A stretch of 64,000 nucleotides of DNA from Mycobacterium sp. (GCA_016197405.1 JACPVR010000024.1:231016-295015), one strand, 5' to 3'. Shown: positions 1-9,498, counted from the first letter of the stretch. The notes: generated by a model from the sequence alone, not told the origin. A program made the numbers and translations.

Positions 1-434
1 CGTTTTGGTGAGCAGCGGCAGCAGCATGCTGCGTCGCCGGGCCGCGCTGTCGGCGAAGTACTGCAGGGCCTCGGGCACCGACCCGATGACCGGCATGTCG
101 GTCACCTGTTCGGCGCGGTCGAGCAAAGCGTTGACCGGGGCGCCGGCGATCAATGCCCACTCCACGCCGGCGCGCTCGCAGGCGGCGGCGACGGCACCCA
201 GCAGGCTGGCGCTCTGTGCGGCGATCGCGTCGATATCGCTGAGGTCGAGGACGAAGGATTTCTCGGCCAGCACGAACCGGCGGACGAATGCGGTGACGCG
301 GTCCAGGTTGGCGCGGTCGATCGTTCCGCTGACACTGACCACGGTGGCCACCTGACGCGACAGCGCGCGGATGTGGGCACCTGCGCATTCGAACAGCGGA
401 TTGCCGTATGTCACGACCGGCCCGTTATCGCTCA
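1..434 (-). CDS. STAS-domain protein (anti-sigma factor antagonist-like), truncated by window edge
   Basis: Reverse-strand reading from CAT at ~432-434 gives MSDNGPVVTYGNPLFECAGAHIRALSRQVATVVSVSGTIDRANLDRV..., with FVLDLSDIDAI, a STAS-like core. Confidence 0.65.
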
Positions 435-613
435 TGACTGCCCCACTTCGTCTGCGCCTTGAGCCGACTGTTGTCGGCCCCACCCCGTGACACGACGCTA
501 GGTGGCAAATCTAAGGTGACCGGCAGCCTCGTCTAATACTCTGGTGAGAAACGTTTTTCGGGGCCGGGCGGAGATTCTCGCAACCTTGCGAAGCTACCCG
601 TAGGTAACCGGAG

Positions 614-1273
614 TCAGCCGGTCCTGCGGCGCGCGTGATCCTTGATCTCCTCGGGCAGCGCGTCGATGGTGACCAACTCGGGCAGAAGTTCGGGTTCCAG
701 GGTCAGCGCGCGGAACACCAACCCGACCGTCACCTGGTGATCCGGCCGGTCGATGATCTCGACGGCATCGCCGGCGCTGACCCGCCCGGGCTCGATGACC
801 CGCAGATAGGCACCCGGGATCGCGGTGGCGGTGAACTTCTTGACCCAGCCCGCCAGCGACAACCATTCCTGGAAGGTGCGGCACGGGATCCGCGGCGCGC
901 ACACCTGCAGCCGCAGGCCGCCGGAACCCACCAGCCAGTGCTCGCCGATACGCGCGTTGGTGACGTCGATACCCGATGTAGTGACGTTCTCGCCGAAGCA
1001 GCCGTTGGGCAGCTCGCGATCCAGCGATTTCTGCCAGTCGTCGAGATCCTCCCGCGCATAGGCGTACACGGCCTGGTCGTCGCCACCGTGCACCCGTTGG
1101 TTGCCGATCAGGTCGCCGACCAGTCCGCTGCCCAGGCCACCGTGCATCGGCCCGGGGGCGCGCACCTCGACGGGCCCGTCGGCGGGTCGCTTGTCGATTC
1201 CGGTGGGAGAGGTCCCGCGGCTGTCGGGATTGGTGCGCGGGTGGGCGACGTTGACGGTCAACACCTTTGCCAT
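614..1273 (-). CDS. MOSC domain-containing protein
   Basis: MAKVLTVNVAHPRTNPD...GCFGENVTTSGIDV...CAPRIPCRTFQEWL; MOSC (YiiM-like) motifs. Confidence 0.85.
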   Translation of the reverse strand: MAKVLTVNVAHPRTNPDSRGTSPTGIDKRPADGPVEVRAPGPMHGGLGSGLVGDLIGNQRVHGGDDQAVYAYAREDLDDWQKSLDRELPNGCFGENVTTSGIDVTNARIGEHWLVGSGGLRLQVCAPRIPCRTFQEWLSLAGWVKKFTATAIPGAYLRVIEPGRVSAGDAVEIIDRPDHQVTVGLVFRALTLEPELLPELVTIDALPEEIKDHARRRTG

Positions 1274-1481
1274 GTTCACAGCGTAAATCCACCGATGTCG
1301 CCGCGCGCTTTTCAGCAATTGCACAGCGTTTCGGCCGCGTTTCTGAACAGGGGTGCACAGCGGCGCACTGTTAGGCTGCACGGGACTGCCGGCACCGGTC
1401 ATCAGGTTTTGCCAGGCCCGGACAGCAGACGCAGCGGAGTCGCGCGAAACACAAAACAGTAGGTCGTCAGGGAAGAGTTCG

Positions 1482-2693
1482 GTGCGCAGCGGAGAGATCA
1501 AGGCCCTCACCGGTCTGCGTATCGTGGCCGCCCTATGGGTCGTGCTGTTTCATTTCCGGCCGCTGCTGGAACAGGCCGCACCCGGCTTTCGCAGTGCGCT
1601 GGCGCCGGTGCTCAATTGCGGAGCGCAGGGTGTCGACCTGTTCTTCATCCTCAGCGGTTTCGTCCTGACCTGGAACTACCTGGAGTCGATGGGCAAGACC
1701 TGGTCGGCACGATCCACGGTGCGTTTCCTCTGGCTGCGGCTGGCGCGGGTGTGGCCGGTCTATCTGGTCACCATGCATCTGGCGGTGCTCTTCGTGGTGT
1801 TCACCCTGTACGTGGGCCATATCCCGACCGAGGACCTCAGCTCCTACAACGCCATCAGCTACGTTCGGCAGCTGTTCCTGGTCCAGCTGTGGTTCCAGCC
1901 GTTCTTCGACGGATCCAGCTGGGACGGCCCGGCCTGGTCCATCAGCGCCGAATGGTTGGCGTACCTGCTGTTCGGTGTGCTGATCCTGGTGATCTTCCGG
2001 GTGGCGCAGGTGACGCGTGCCCGCAGCCTGCTGCTGCTGGCCTTCGCGACGACGCTGCCACCGGTTCTGCTGCTGCTGACCAGCGGTCACTTCTACACAC
2101 CGTGGAGCTGGCTGCCGCGCATCCTGTTGCAGTTCACCGCCGGAGCGCTGGCGTGCGCCGCGGTGCGCAAGCTGACGCTGACCGACCGCGGCAGGCAGGT
2201 CGCCGGTTACACCGGGTTGTTCCTCATCGTCGCGATCGTGGGCATCCTCTATTTCCTGGATGCCCACCCCATACCGGACGTGATCGACAGCGCCGGCGTG
2301 GTCGACCTGCTGTTCGTTCCGTTGGTGGTCACGCTCTCGGTCGGTGCGGGCGCGCTCCCGGCGCTGCTGTCCACCCGGGTGATGATGTACGGCGGCCATA
2401 TCTCGTTCGGCGTCTACATGGTGCACGAGCTGGTGCACACCGCCTGGAACTGGACCGCCAGGCAGTTCGAGCTGACCTTGACCGACCCGGCCGGGGTGCC
2501 GATCGTCATCGGCCTGTTCGCCGTCACGATCGCGTTCGCGGCGCTGATGTATCACGCCGTGGAGGAGCCGGCCCGCCGCTGGATGCGCCGGATGGTCGAC
2601 GGCAACAAGGCCCGTCCATCGGCCGGAAAGAAATTGCATCCCGTCGACACCACCGACGACGGGCCTGCCCAGGTTTCGGCACGGGCCGGCTGA
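1482..2693 (+). CDS. Acyltransferase 3 family membrane protein (OafA-like)
   Basis: ALTGLRIVAALWVVLFHFRPLL...GAQGVDLFFILSGFVLTWNY; multiple TM segments; GTG start inferred. Confidence 0.85.
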   Translation: MRSGEIKALTGLRIVAALWVVLFHFRPLLEQAAPGFRSALAPVLNCGAQGVDLFFILSGFVLTWNYLESMGKTWSARSTVRFLWLRLARVWPVYLVTMHLAVLFVVFTLYVGHIPTEDLSSYNAISYVRQLFLVQLWFQPFFDGSSWDGPAWSISAEWLAYLLFGVLILVIFRVAQVTRARSLLLLAFATTLPPVLLLLTSGHFYTPWSWLPRILLQFTAGALACAAVRKLTLTDRGRQVAGYTGLFLIVAIVGILYFLDAHPIPDVIDSAGVVDLLFVPLVVTLSVGAGALPALLSTRVMMYGGHISFGVYMVHELVHTAWNWTARQFELTLTDPAGVPIVIGLFAVTIAFAALMYHAVEEPARRWMRRMVDGNKARPSAGKKLHPVDTTDDGPAQVSARAG

Positions 2694-2694
2694 T

Positions 2695-3381
2695 ATGTCA
2701 GGTGCATTGAACCGGATCGCCCTGCTGGCCGTCACGGTGCTGGTACTGCTGGGCCTCACCGTGGCGCCGCCGGCGCTGGCGACCGGGAGCACGCAGCTCT
2801 ACCGGGTCGCGGTGATCGGTGACTCCTACACCAACGGAACCGACCTGGGCGGTATCGGGCAACACAGCTGGCCGGTGCTGGCCTGGACGGCCTTGGGCCG
2901 CCAGGGGCTCGGCGTGACCGCCGATGTGGCCGCCGAGGGCCGCGCCGGGTACGGCGTGCGCGGTGATCACGGCAGTGTCTTCGGTGACTTGACGCTGCGC
3001 GCCGTCCGCCCCGACGACGCGCTGGTGGTGTTCTTCGGATCGCGCAACGACCAGGGTGTCGATCAGCGCCAGCTCGCGCAGCTGTCCCATGACGCGTTCG
3101 CGACGGCGCGCCGGATCGCGCCGAACGCCCGCATGCTGGTGATCGGGCCGCCCTGGCCGACGGCCGCGGTGCCACCGGCGATCTGGCAGATCCGTGACAC
3201 CCTCAAGACTCAGGCGCTGGCCGCCGGTGCGTCCTTCCTGGATCCGCTGGCCGCCAGATGGTTCGTCGACCGGCCCGACCTCATCGGCTCCGACGGGGTA
3301 CATCCCACCGACGCGGGCCACGGCTATCTGGCCGACAAGATCGGCCCGGTGATCGCCGCGCAGCTGCCGGGACGGATCTGA
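2695..3381 (+). CDS. Exported SGNH/GDSL-family hydrolase
   Basis: Signal peptide, VAVIGDSYTNG (GDS block), GSRND, SDGVHPTDAGH (DxxH); ATG one base after the upstream stop. Confidence 0.85.
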   Translation: MSGALNRIALLAVTVLVLLGLTVAPPALATGSTQLYRVAVIGDSYTNGTDLGGIGQHSWPVLAWTALGRQGLGVTADVAAEGRAGYGVRGDHGSVFGDLTLRAVRPDDALVVFFGSRNDQGVDQRQLAQLSHDAFATARRIAPNARMLVIGPPWPTAAVPPAIWQIRDTLKTQALAAGASFLDPLAARWFVDRPDLIGSDGVHPTDAGHGYLADKIGPVIAAQLPGRI

Positions 3382-3383
3382 GG

Positions 3384-4757
3384 TCAGGACGGCAGACCGT
3401 GCGTGGCGGCGTACGCCCGCCAGCCGCCGTGTTCGGTGATCTCGCGCTGGCCCTCGACCAGGGCCGGTTCGCCGATCACACCGAGGACCACCGAACCGTC
3501 GCCGAGGACCACCTTTCCCACCGACAGCCCGGGCGGCTCGGCGAGCAGGATGCCCGCGATACCGGCCCGCGGGACCGACCACACCTCGACGGCGACCGCG
3601 ACCCCGGAACCGTCGGTCATCCGGATCATCGCCGGATGCTCGTCGTTGATGGTCCACAACCGGTACACCGGTTCGGTGGTGGTCTCCCGGACGAATGTCG
3701 CTCCGGCCTCGATAAGGTTGGGATTGAGTTTCAGGCCGCGCATCAGCGTTCCGTTGACGGCGAAGAGCACTGCGTCGGTGTCCGGTTCGACAGCGGCGGC
3801 AGCAGGCGTGACGCCGGCGGTGATCCGGGTGCCCGAGGTGCCCGCCAGGATCTCCGGTATCTCCTCGGCGGCGCCGATCACACCGACGGCGTGTGGGGTG
3901 CTGGCGACGAAGTCCGCGACGGCGGCGACCTTGGGTTCCATTGAGCCGGCACCGAATTCGCCGGCTGCGATATACGCGCGGGCCTGTTCGACGGTGAGGG
4001 TTTCGAGCCACTGTTGTTCCGGGGTCCCGAACCGGATGGCGACGCGAGCCACCCCGGTGGGGATCATCAGCAGGTCCGCGCCGAGTTCGTGGGCGAGCAG
4101 GCCGGAGGCCAGGTCCTTGTCGATGACGGCTTCGGTGCCGGTCACCGTCCCGTCCGGTTCGACGACCACCGGGACACCGCCGCCGCCGACGGCGACCACG
4201 ATGGCTCCGGAAGCCAGCAGCTGCCGGATCGATTCGGTCTCCAGGATGGCCTGCGGCCGCGGCGACGGTACGGTGCGGCGCCAGCCCCGGCCGGCGTCCT
4301 CGGCGATCGTCCAGCCGAGGGAGGCGGCCATCTGGGTGGCGGTCTCCTCGGACAGGAAGGAGCCCACCGGTTTGGTGGGGTTGTCGAATGCCGGGTCGTC
4401 ACGGTCCACCACGGTCTGGGTCACCACCGCGACGACGGGCCGGTCCATCCCGCGCTCGATCATCTCGTTGCGCAACGCCTTGACGAACATGTAGCCGATG
4501 GCGCCCTGGGTGTCGGCGACGGCATAGTCGACCGGGACGGGATCGACCTCGGTGGAGGCGATCTCGGAGCGGCGCAGGATGAACCCGACCTGTGGCCCGT
4601 TGCCGTGCGAGACGACCAGACCCCAGCCTTGTTCGACGAGGTCGAGCAGCGGCGGCACGGTGCGCCGGACGGTTTCGTACTGCTGCGGGATGGAGTCGTG
4701 TTCGGCGTCGGTCACCAGGGCGTTGCCGCCGAACGCGACGACCGCGACGCGGCTCAC
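3384..4757 (-). CDS. Carbamate kinase fused to allophanate hydrolase C-terminal-like domain
   Basis: aa 1-~314 carbamate kinase (VAFGGNAL, VVSHGNGPQVG, IDKDLASGLLA, GSMEPKVAA); aa ~328-452 AtzF C-domain-like (NGTLMRGLKLNPNL, EPVYRLW, GLSVGKVVLGDGSVVLGVIGEP, EITEHGGWRAY). Confidence 0.85.
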   Translation of the reverse strand: MSRVAVVAFGGNALVTDAEHDSIPQQYETVRRTVPPLLDLVEQGWGLVVSHGNGPQVGFILRRSEIASTEVDPVPVDYAVADTQGAIGYMFVKALRNEMIERGMDRPVVAVVTQTVVDRDDPAFDNPTKPVGSFLSEETATQMAASLGWTIAEDAGRGWRRTVPSPRPQAILETESIRQLLASGAIVVAVGGGGVPVVVEPDGTVTGTEAVIDKDLASGLLAHELGADLLMIPTGVARVAIRFGTPEQQWLETLTVEQARAYIAAGEFGAGSMEPKVAAVADFVASTPHAVGVIGAAEEIPEILAGTSGTRITAGVTPAAAAVEPDTDAVLFAVNGTLMRGLKLNPNLIEAGATFVRETTTEPVYRLWTINDEHPAMIRMTDGSGVAVAVEVWSVPRAGIAGILLAEPPGLSVGKVVLGDGSVVLGVIGEPALVEGQREITEHGGWRAYAATHGLPS

Positions 4758-6160
4758 AGCGCACCCGCGAGCGCGACCAGCGCTTCGGAGAAGCAGTGCA
4801 TCGGGGCGGTGGTGATACCGGCCCCAATCTGGCCGACGCCGGCCTGGCGGTGCGCGATTCCGGTGTTGATGATGGGGAGCACACCGGAGTCGACCACCGA
4901 CCGGGCGTCGATACCGGCGGGGGTGCCACCGAAGTTGAGCTGCGGCAAGGTGAACGCCGGATTGGTTCCCAGTGTTATCGCCAGCATCCGGCGGCTGTTG
5001 GCGGTGGCATCGCTCGGGGTGCCACCGACGAACTGCACGATGGCCGGCGAGGCGGCCATCGCGAAGCCGCCGAGCCCGTTGGTCTCGGTGATCGCCGAGT
5101 CACCGAGGTCGGCTGCCGCATCCTTGACGGAGTAACCCGGAAAGTACAGTCCGTCAACAGGATTGGCCGGTGCCTGAAACCAGGTGTCGCCGGTTCCGGA
5201 CAACCGGATACCGAAGTTCACCCCGTTTCGGGCCATCACCGTGACCATGCTGCTGCCCGGTACGCCGGCCGCCGCGTCGGTCATCGACTTGCAGGCCGCC
5301 ATCGACACGTTGAGGAAGAAGTGGTCGTTACCGGCGACGAATTCCAGGGTGCGGCGCACCGTCGCGGCGGGCAGGTCGGCAGCCAGCAGCGCCAATGTCA
5401 GCCTTTTGAACAGCAGCGACGAGGCGGCGGCATTGCGGTTGTGCAGTTCGTCGCCCATGTGCAGCGCCTGGGCCATCAGCGGTTTGAGGTCGTGGTCCGC
5501 CATTCCCCGCACCGCGGTCTGCAGGGTGGTGAAGAACTCGGTGCCCAGCCAGCGCAGCCGGTCGAGCACCTCGGGGGAGTTGGCGCCGAATCGCAGCACC
5601 TTGCCCAGGCCTTCGTTGAGATTGCAGAACGCCCGGTTGCCCGCGGTGGTGTTCTCCACCACCCACACCGGCATCGACGGGCTGATGATGCCCGCCATCG
5701 GACCGACGGCACCGTGTTCATGGCAGGGTTCCAGGGCGACCGACCCACTGGCCGCGAGCTTTTCGGCGGCCTCGAGATCCGGCGCCCAGCCCTCGTAGAG
5801 AATGGCGCCGGCGATGGCACCCTGCTGCGGTCCGCACATGTCGGCCCAGTCGATCGGTGGCCCCGAATGCAGGATCCGTCTTTCGCCCCCGGCCAGGGCG
5901 GGCATGGCGTCACCGGCGAGCACCAGATCCAGCAGCCGGGGCTGGGCCGCCAGGTAGCGCTGATAGGCCACCTCGTTGGCCGCCTCGACGGCGGGGTCAC
6001 CGATCAGGTTGGCGACGGTCCAGCCCACCGCGGCATCGGCGCCCGCGGGCGGCGCCCAGGCCAACTGCGTCGCGCTGCCGCCCGCCGCGACGATATTGTC
6101 GGCGAATCCGGCGAGGCCGACGTTGACGACCCGAAGATCTTGGGCGAAAAGGCCCTTCAT
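4754..6160 (-). CDS. DUF1116 family protein (YlbE/AllG-like)
   Basis: MKGLFAQDLRVVNVGLAGFADNI...; YlbE-like length, flanked by FdrA and carbamate kinase; 4-bp overlaps both sides. Confidence 0.8.
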   Translation of the reverse strand: MKGLFAQDLRVVNVGLAGFADNIVAAGGSATQLAWAPPAGADAAVGWTVANLIGDPAVEAANEVAYQRYLAAQPRLLDLVLAGDAMPALAGGERRILHSGPPIDWADMCGPQQGAIAGAILYEGWAPDLEAAEKLAASGSVALEPCHEHGAVGPMAGIISPSMPVWVVENTTAGNRAFCNLNEGLGKVLRFGANSPEVLDRLRWLGTEFFTTLQTAVRGMADHDLKPLMAQALHMGDELHNRNAAASSLLFKRLTLALLAADLPAATVRRTLEFVAGNDHFFLNVSMAACKSMTDAAAGVPGSSMVTVMARNGVNFGIRLSGTGDTWFQAPANPVDGLYFPGYSVKDAAADLGDSAITETNGLGGFAMAASPAIVQFVGGTPSDATANSRRMLAITLGTNPAFTLPQLNFGGTPAGIDARSVVDSGVLPIINTGIAHRQAGVGQIGAGITTAPMHCFSEALVALAGAL

Positions 6161-7719
6161 GCAATCGCTCCCGCTCGTTGACTGATCAGCGCGGCCGACC
6201 AGGCGGCCGCCTCGGCATTGCTCGGTGCCACGAGGACGCCGGCGGCGGTCAGTCTGGCCACCACCGCCCGGTGATCCTGCGGGTCGAGGTCGGTACCGCA
6301 GACATAGCCGATGAAGGTCACCGGCCGGCCCTGCGCGGCGGCACGGGCGCCGTCCTCTTCCACGACCGCGAGCAGGCCGGCCACCGGATCAGCCGACGAA
6401 CCGTAGCCCAGCACCACGTCGAACAGCACGACAGCGGTGTCCGGATCGTCGAGTTCTGCGCGAATCCTGCTGTCCCGCAACGACGGATCGATCATCGGGT
6501 GCGGGCGGCCCTGGGTGAACGCGTCATCGCCCATGTCGATGATGGTGTTGCCGACACTGGTGCCGATATCGCTCAGCATGGTGTTGCCGTCGACGGGGGT
6601 GTTGGAGTACGCGGAGATGCCCTGGGCCTGGTGAATCAGCTGGGCCTCGAAACAGAACGTGCCGCCGGAGAAGATCCCGCGCACGTACTGCTGCGAGGGT
6701 GCCATGGCGCGCGCCTTGTCGCGCAGCGCGGTGCTGACGTCCTCGGCGACGGCCAGTCCGCCGGTGCTCGGCGGCTGCCCCTGGGCCAGCTGCGCTGCCA
6801 TATCGGCGGCCTGCGCCAGGTACCCGGCACCGTACACACCGTCGCGGGTTATCGACGCCGGGTCGGCACCCAGGAAGATGACGACCACCGGCTTGCTGCT
6901 GGCCTGCGCGGCGGCCAGCACCTTGGCCGCGACCGCTTCGGCTGGTGGTTTCGACACCAGCACAATGACTTTCGTATCGGGGTCGGCATCCAGCGCGGCC
7001 AGCCCGTGCAACATCGAGATGCCGCCGATGGACTCGGCAAGGTCGTGACCACCGGTGCCCAGCGCCTGCGACACCCCGGAGCCGACCTGGTGGATGCGGA
7101 CGGTCACCTCCTGGGTTCCGGTACCGGACGCACCGACGACACCGATCGGGCCACGCCGCACGACGTTGGCGAAGCCCAGCGGCACGCCGTTGATGATGGA
7201 GGTGCCACAGTCGGGACCCATGACCATCAGTCCGGCCGACTCGGCGTAGCTCTTGATGGCCAGTTCGGCTTCGACCGTGACGTTGTCGCTGAACACCATC
7301 ACGTCCATGCCCAGGCGCAGCGCTTTCATGGCCTCGGCGGCGGCATAGTCACCCGGTACCGAGATCAGTGCGAGGTTCAGTTCCCGATCCTTGGCCTTGG
7401 CGGTGGCGATACTGCTCGGCGGGGCGTCCGCGGTGGCGCCGCCGTCGTCTTCCCCGGGTGCCGAGGACAGCAGCGCATCGGCGAGCGCGAGCGCCTCCTC
7501 GCAACCCTGCTCGGTGCCGCCGACCGCGACGACAAGGTCGTTGGGCCGAATATCGAACTGCCCCAAGCCCGCCCGGGCCAGGTTCTCGACGTTGGTGGCC
7601 GATGCCATCACCACCGACGCGGTGTCGACGCCGGGCACATCGGTGACCTTCACGGTCACGGCCAGCAGTGACACCGAGTCCTTGTAGAGGTTGGGATACA
7701 ACCGCGAACGTGTCGTCAT
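6157..7719 (-). CDS. fdrA: FdrA family protein (succinyl-CoA synthetase-like fold)
   Basis: LYKDSVSLLAVTVKVTDVPGV...IGVVGASGTGTQEVTVRIHQVGSGVSQALGTGGHDL; FdrA-like. Confidence 0.85.
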   Translation of the reverse strand: MTTRSRLYPNLYKDSVSLLAVTVKVTDVPGVDTASVVMASATNVENLARAGLGQFDIRPNDLVVAVGGTEQGCEEALALADALLSSAPGEDDGGATADAPPSSIATAKAKDRELNLALISVPGDYAAAEAMKALRLGMDVMVFSDNVTVEAELAIKSYAESAGLMVMGPDCGTSIINGVPLGFANVVRRGPIGVVGASGTGTQEVTVRIHQVGSGVSQALGTGGHDLAESIGGISMLHGLAALDADPDTKVIVLVSKPPAEAVAAKVLAAAQASSKPVVVIFLGADPASITRDGVYGAGYLAQAADMAAQLAQGQPPSTGGLAVAEDVSTALRDKARAMAPSQQYVRGIFSGGTFCFEAQLIHQAQGISAYSNTPVDGNTMLSDIGTSVGNTIIDMGDDAFTQGRPHPMIDPSLRDSRIRAELDDPDTAVVLFDVVLGYGSSADPVAGLLAVVEEDGARAAAQGRPVTFIGYVCGTDLDPQDHRAVVARLTAAGVLVAPSNAEAAAWSAALISQRAGAIA

Positions 7720-7728
7720 GTGGGGAAT

Positions 7729-8385
7729 CTACGTCGCCGCGATCAGGCTCTCGGAGTCCGACACCCAGCCGAATATGCCGCCTTGGGCCTTGATCATCTC
7801 GAGTGCGACGCGCTGGAACTCCGGAAAGTACGACGCGACGCAATCCGACAGCACCACACATTCATAGCCGCGGTCGTTGGCTTCCCGGACCGTGGTGTGC
7901 ACGCAGACCTCGGTGGTGACACCGCAGACGAACAGGGTCTTGATGGCCCGGTAGTCCAGGATCGCCTGCAGGTCGGTGGCGTGAAACGAACCCTTGCCGG
8001 GCTTGTCGATGACCGGTTCGCCGTCGATGGGGTAGAGCTCGTCGATGATGTCGTGGCCCTTCTCACCACGTATCAGGATCCGTCCCATCGGACCGTCCTC
8101 GCCGATGAAGGTCTTGCCACCGCGATGCAGTTTGGCCGGCGGACAGTCCGTGAGATCGGGGCGGTGGCCTTCGCGGGTGTGGATGACGAACATGCCGATC
8201 TCGCGGGCTTTCTCCAGCGCGTTGCGGATGGGCTCGACGGCGGCGAGCAGCAGATCGGTGTCATTGCCCAGTGCTTCACCGAAGCCCCCCGGCAACACGA
8301 AATCGCGCTGCATGTCGATGATGACGAGCGCCGACGTCGCCGGGTCGAACTCCAGCGGGAAAGGCTCGGCTTTGATGATGGCCAC
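7729..8385 (-). CDS. Isochorismatase-family cysteine hydrolase, biuret hydrolase-like
   Basis: [22 protein letters not shown]...[16 protein letters not shown]...[10 protein letters not shown]...[30 protein letters not shown] triad present. Confidence 0.85.
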   Translation of the reverse strand: MAIIKAEPFPLEFDPATSALVIIDMQRDFVLPGGFGEALGNDTDLLLAAVEPIRNALEKAREIGMFVIHTREGHRPDLTDCPPAKLHRGGKTFIGEDGPMGRILIRGEKGHDIIDELYPIDGEPVIDKPGKGSFHATDLQAILDYRAIKTLFVCGVTTEVCVHTTVREANDRGYECVVLSDCVASYFPEFQRVALEMIKAQGGIFGWVSDSESLIAAT

Positions 8386-8519
8386 GGCGGTACCTTCCGG
8401 TTCTGTCCCAACTCGCGTGGGTGTCGAGGAATGAGATTACGGCTGGTTCGGCCAGATTTCCTGGGGAGAATCGGTGCCACGTCCGGCATGCCGCGACCGT
8501 CGGATAGCGTCGTCTACTT

Positions 8520-9497
8520 GTGAAGACTTTGATCGACGCCGACGACGCGGCGGTCTTCGCCATTCCCACCGTCGATCTGCACGGTAATCCCGCCGAGCGT
8601 GAAGGCATGCTCATCGAGGGCGCGCAGGGCTGGGGTGAGTTCAGCCCGCCCCGCGACGCCGACCTGTCGCTGGCCGCGCGCTGGCTCACGGCGGCCACCG
8701 AGGCGGGCACCGTCGGGTGGCCCGATGTGATGCGTGGCCGGATCCCGATTGCCGTCACGGTCCTCGATATCGCGGCCGCGCAGGCGCATGAGGTCGTGAC
8801 GGAATCGGGTTGCCGCACCGCCGAGGTCACCGTCGCCGCGCATCCCGACGCACTGGACTCCGATATCGCCCGGCTGGAGTCGGTCCGTGCGGCTCTGGGT
8901 CCTGACGGCTCGATCCGCTGTGATGCCGGCGGCCGCTGGGATGTCGAGACCGCCGTGTCGGCGATCCCGGTTCTGGACCGGGCCGCCGGTGGACTGGATT
9001 ACGTGGTGCAGCCGTGCCGGACCGTCGACGAACTCGCCGCCGTCCGGCGCCGCGTCGATGTCCGCATCGCCGCCGATGAGTCGATCCGCGCTGCCACCGA
9101 TCTGCGTTCGACGGCGCTCACGGAGGCCGCCGACATCGCGGTGCTGACATGTGCGCCGATGGGCGGGGTCCGGCGCGCATTGCGGGCCGCCGAGTTGTGC
9201 GGGCTGCCGTGTGTGGTGTCGTCAGGCTGGGAGACCAGTGTGGGCCTGGCGGCCGGTCTGGCCTTGGCCGGTGCCCTGCCGGAGCTGCCGTACGCCTGCG
9301 CGCTGGGCACCCGGTCGCTGCTGGCCGGCGATCTGGTGACCGGGGCGCGTTCGCTGATACCGGTCGACGGCTGGCTTCCGGTCGCCCCGATGCCGCCGGC
9401 GCCGGATCCCGAACGACTGGCGCATTTCGCGCTCACCGATCCGCGGGGACTCGCGCGGTGGCGCGAGTTGCTACGGGCGGCGGCGGCCTCGGTCTGA
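8520..9497 (+). CDS. menC: o-succinylbenzoate synthase
   Basis: Enolase-superfamily MenC-like sequence; GTG start; ADESIRAA and IAVLTCAPMGGVRRAL motifs. Confidence 0.85.
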   Translation: MKTLIDADDAAVFAIPTVDLHGNPAEREGMLIEGAQGWGEFSPPRDADLSLAARWLTAATEAGTVGWPDVMRGRIPIAVTVLDIAAAQAHEVVTESGCRTAEVTVAAHPDALDSDIARLESVRAALGPDGSIRCDAGGRWDVETAVSAIPVLDRAAGGLDYVVQPCRTVDELAAVRRRVDVRIAADESIRAATDLRSTALTEAADIAVLTCAPMGGVRRALRAAELCGLPCVVSSGWETSVGLAAGLALAGALPELPYACALGTRSLLAGDLVTGARSLIPVDGWLPVAPMPPAPDPERLAHFALTDPRGLARWRELLRAAAASV

Positions 9498-9498
9498 C

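Noticed and set aside
1533-2792. 419-aa minus-strand ORF opposite the acyltransferase
   Set aside because: Antisense shadow ORF in GC-rich DNA; composition Arg/Gln/His-rich with no recognisable motifs, whereas the plus-strand ORF has clear TM and family motifs.
2698-4011. 437-aa minus-strand ORF
   Set aside because: Overlaps the SGNH hydrolase and kinase out of frame; Arg-rich nonsense translation.
4592-7671. Long plus-strand ORFs (529 and 497 aa) opposite DUF1116 and fdrA
   Set aside because: Shadow ORFs caused by high GC3; no domain-like sequence.
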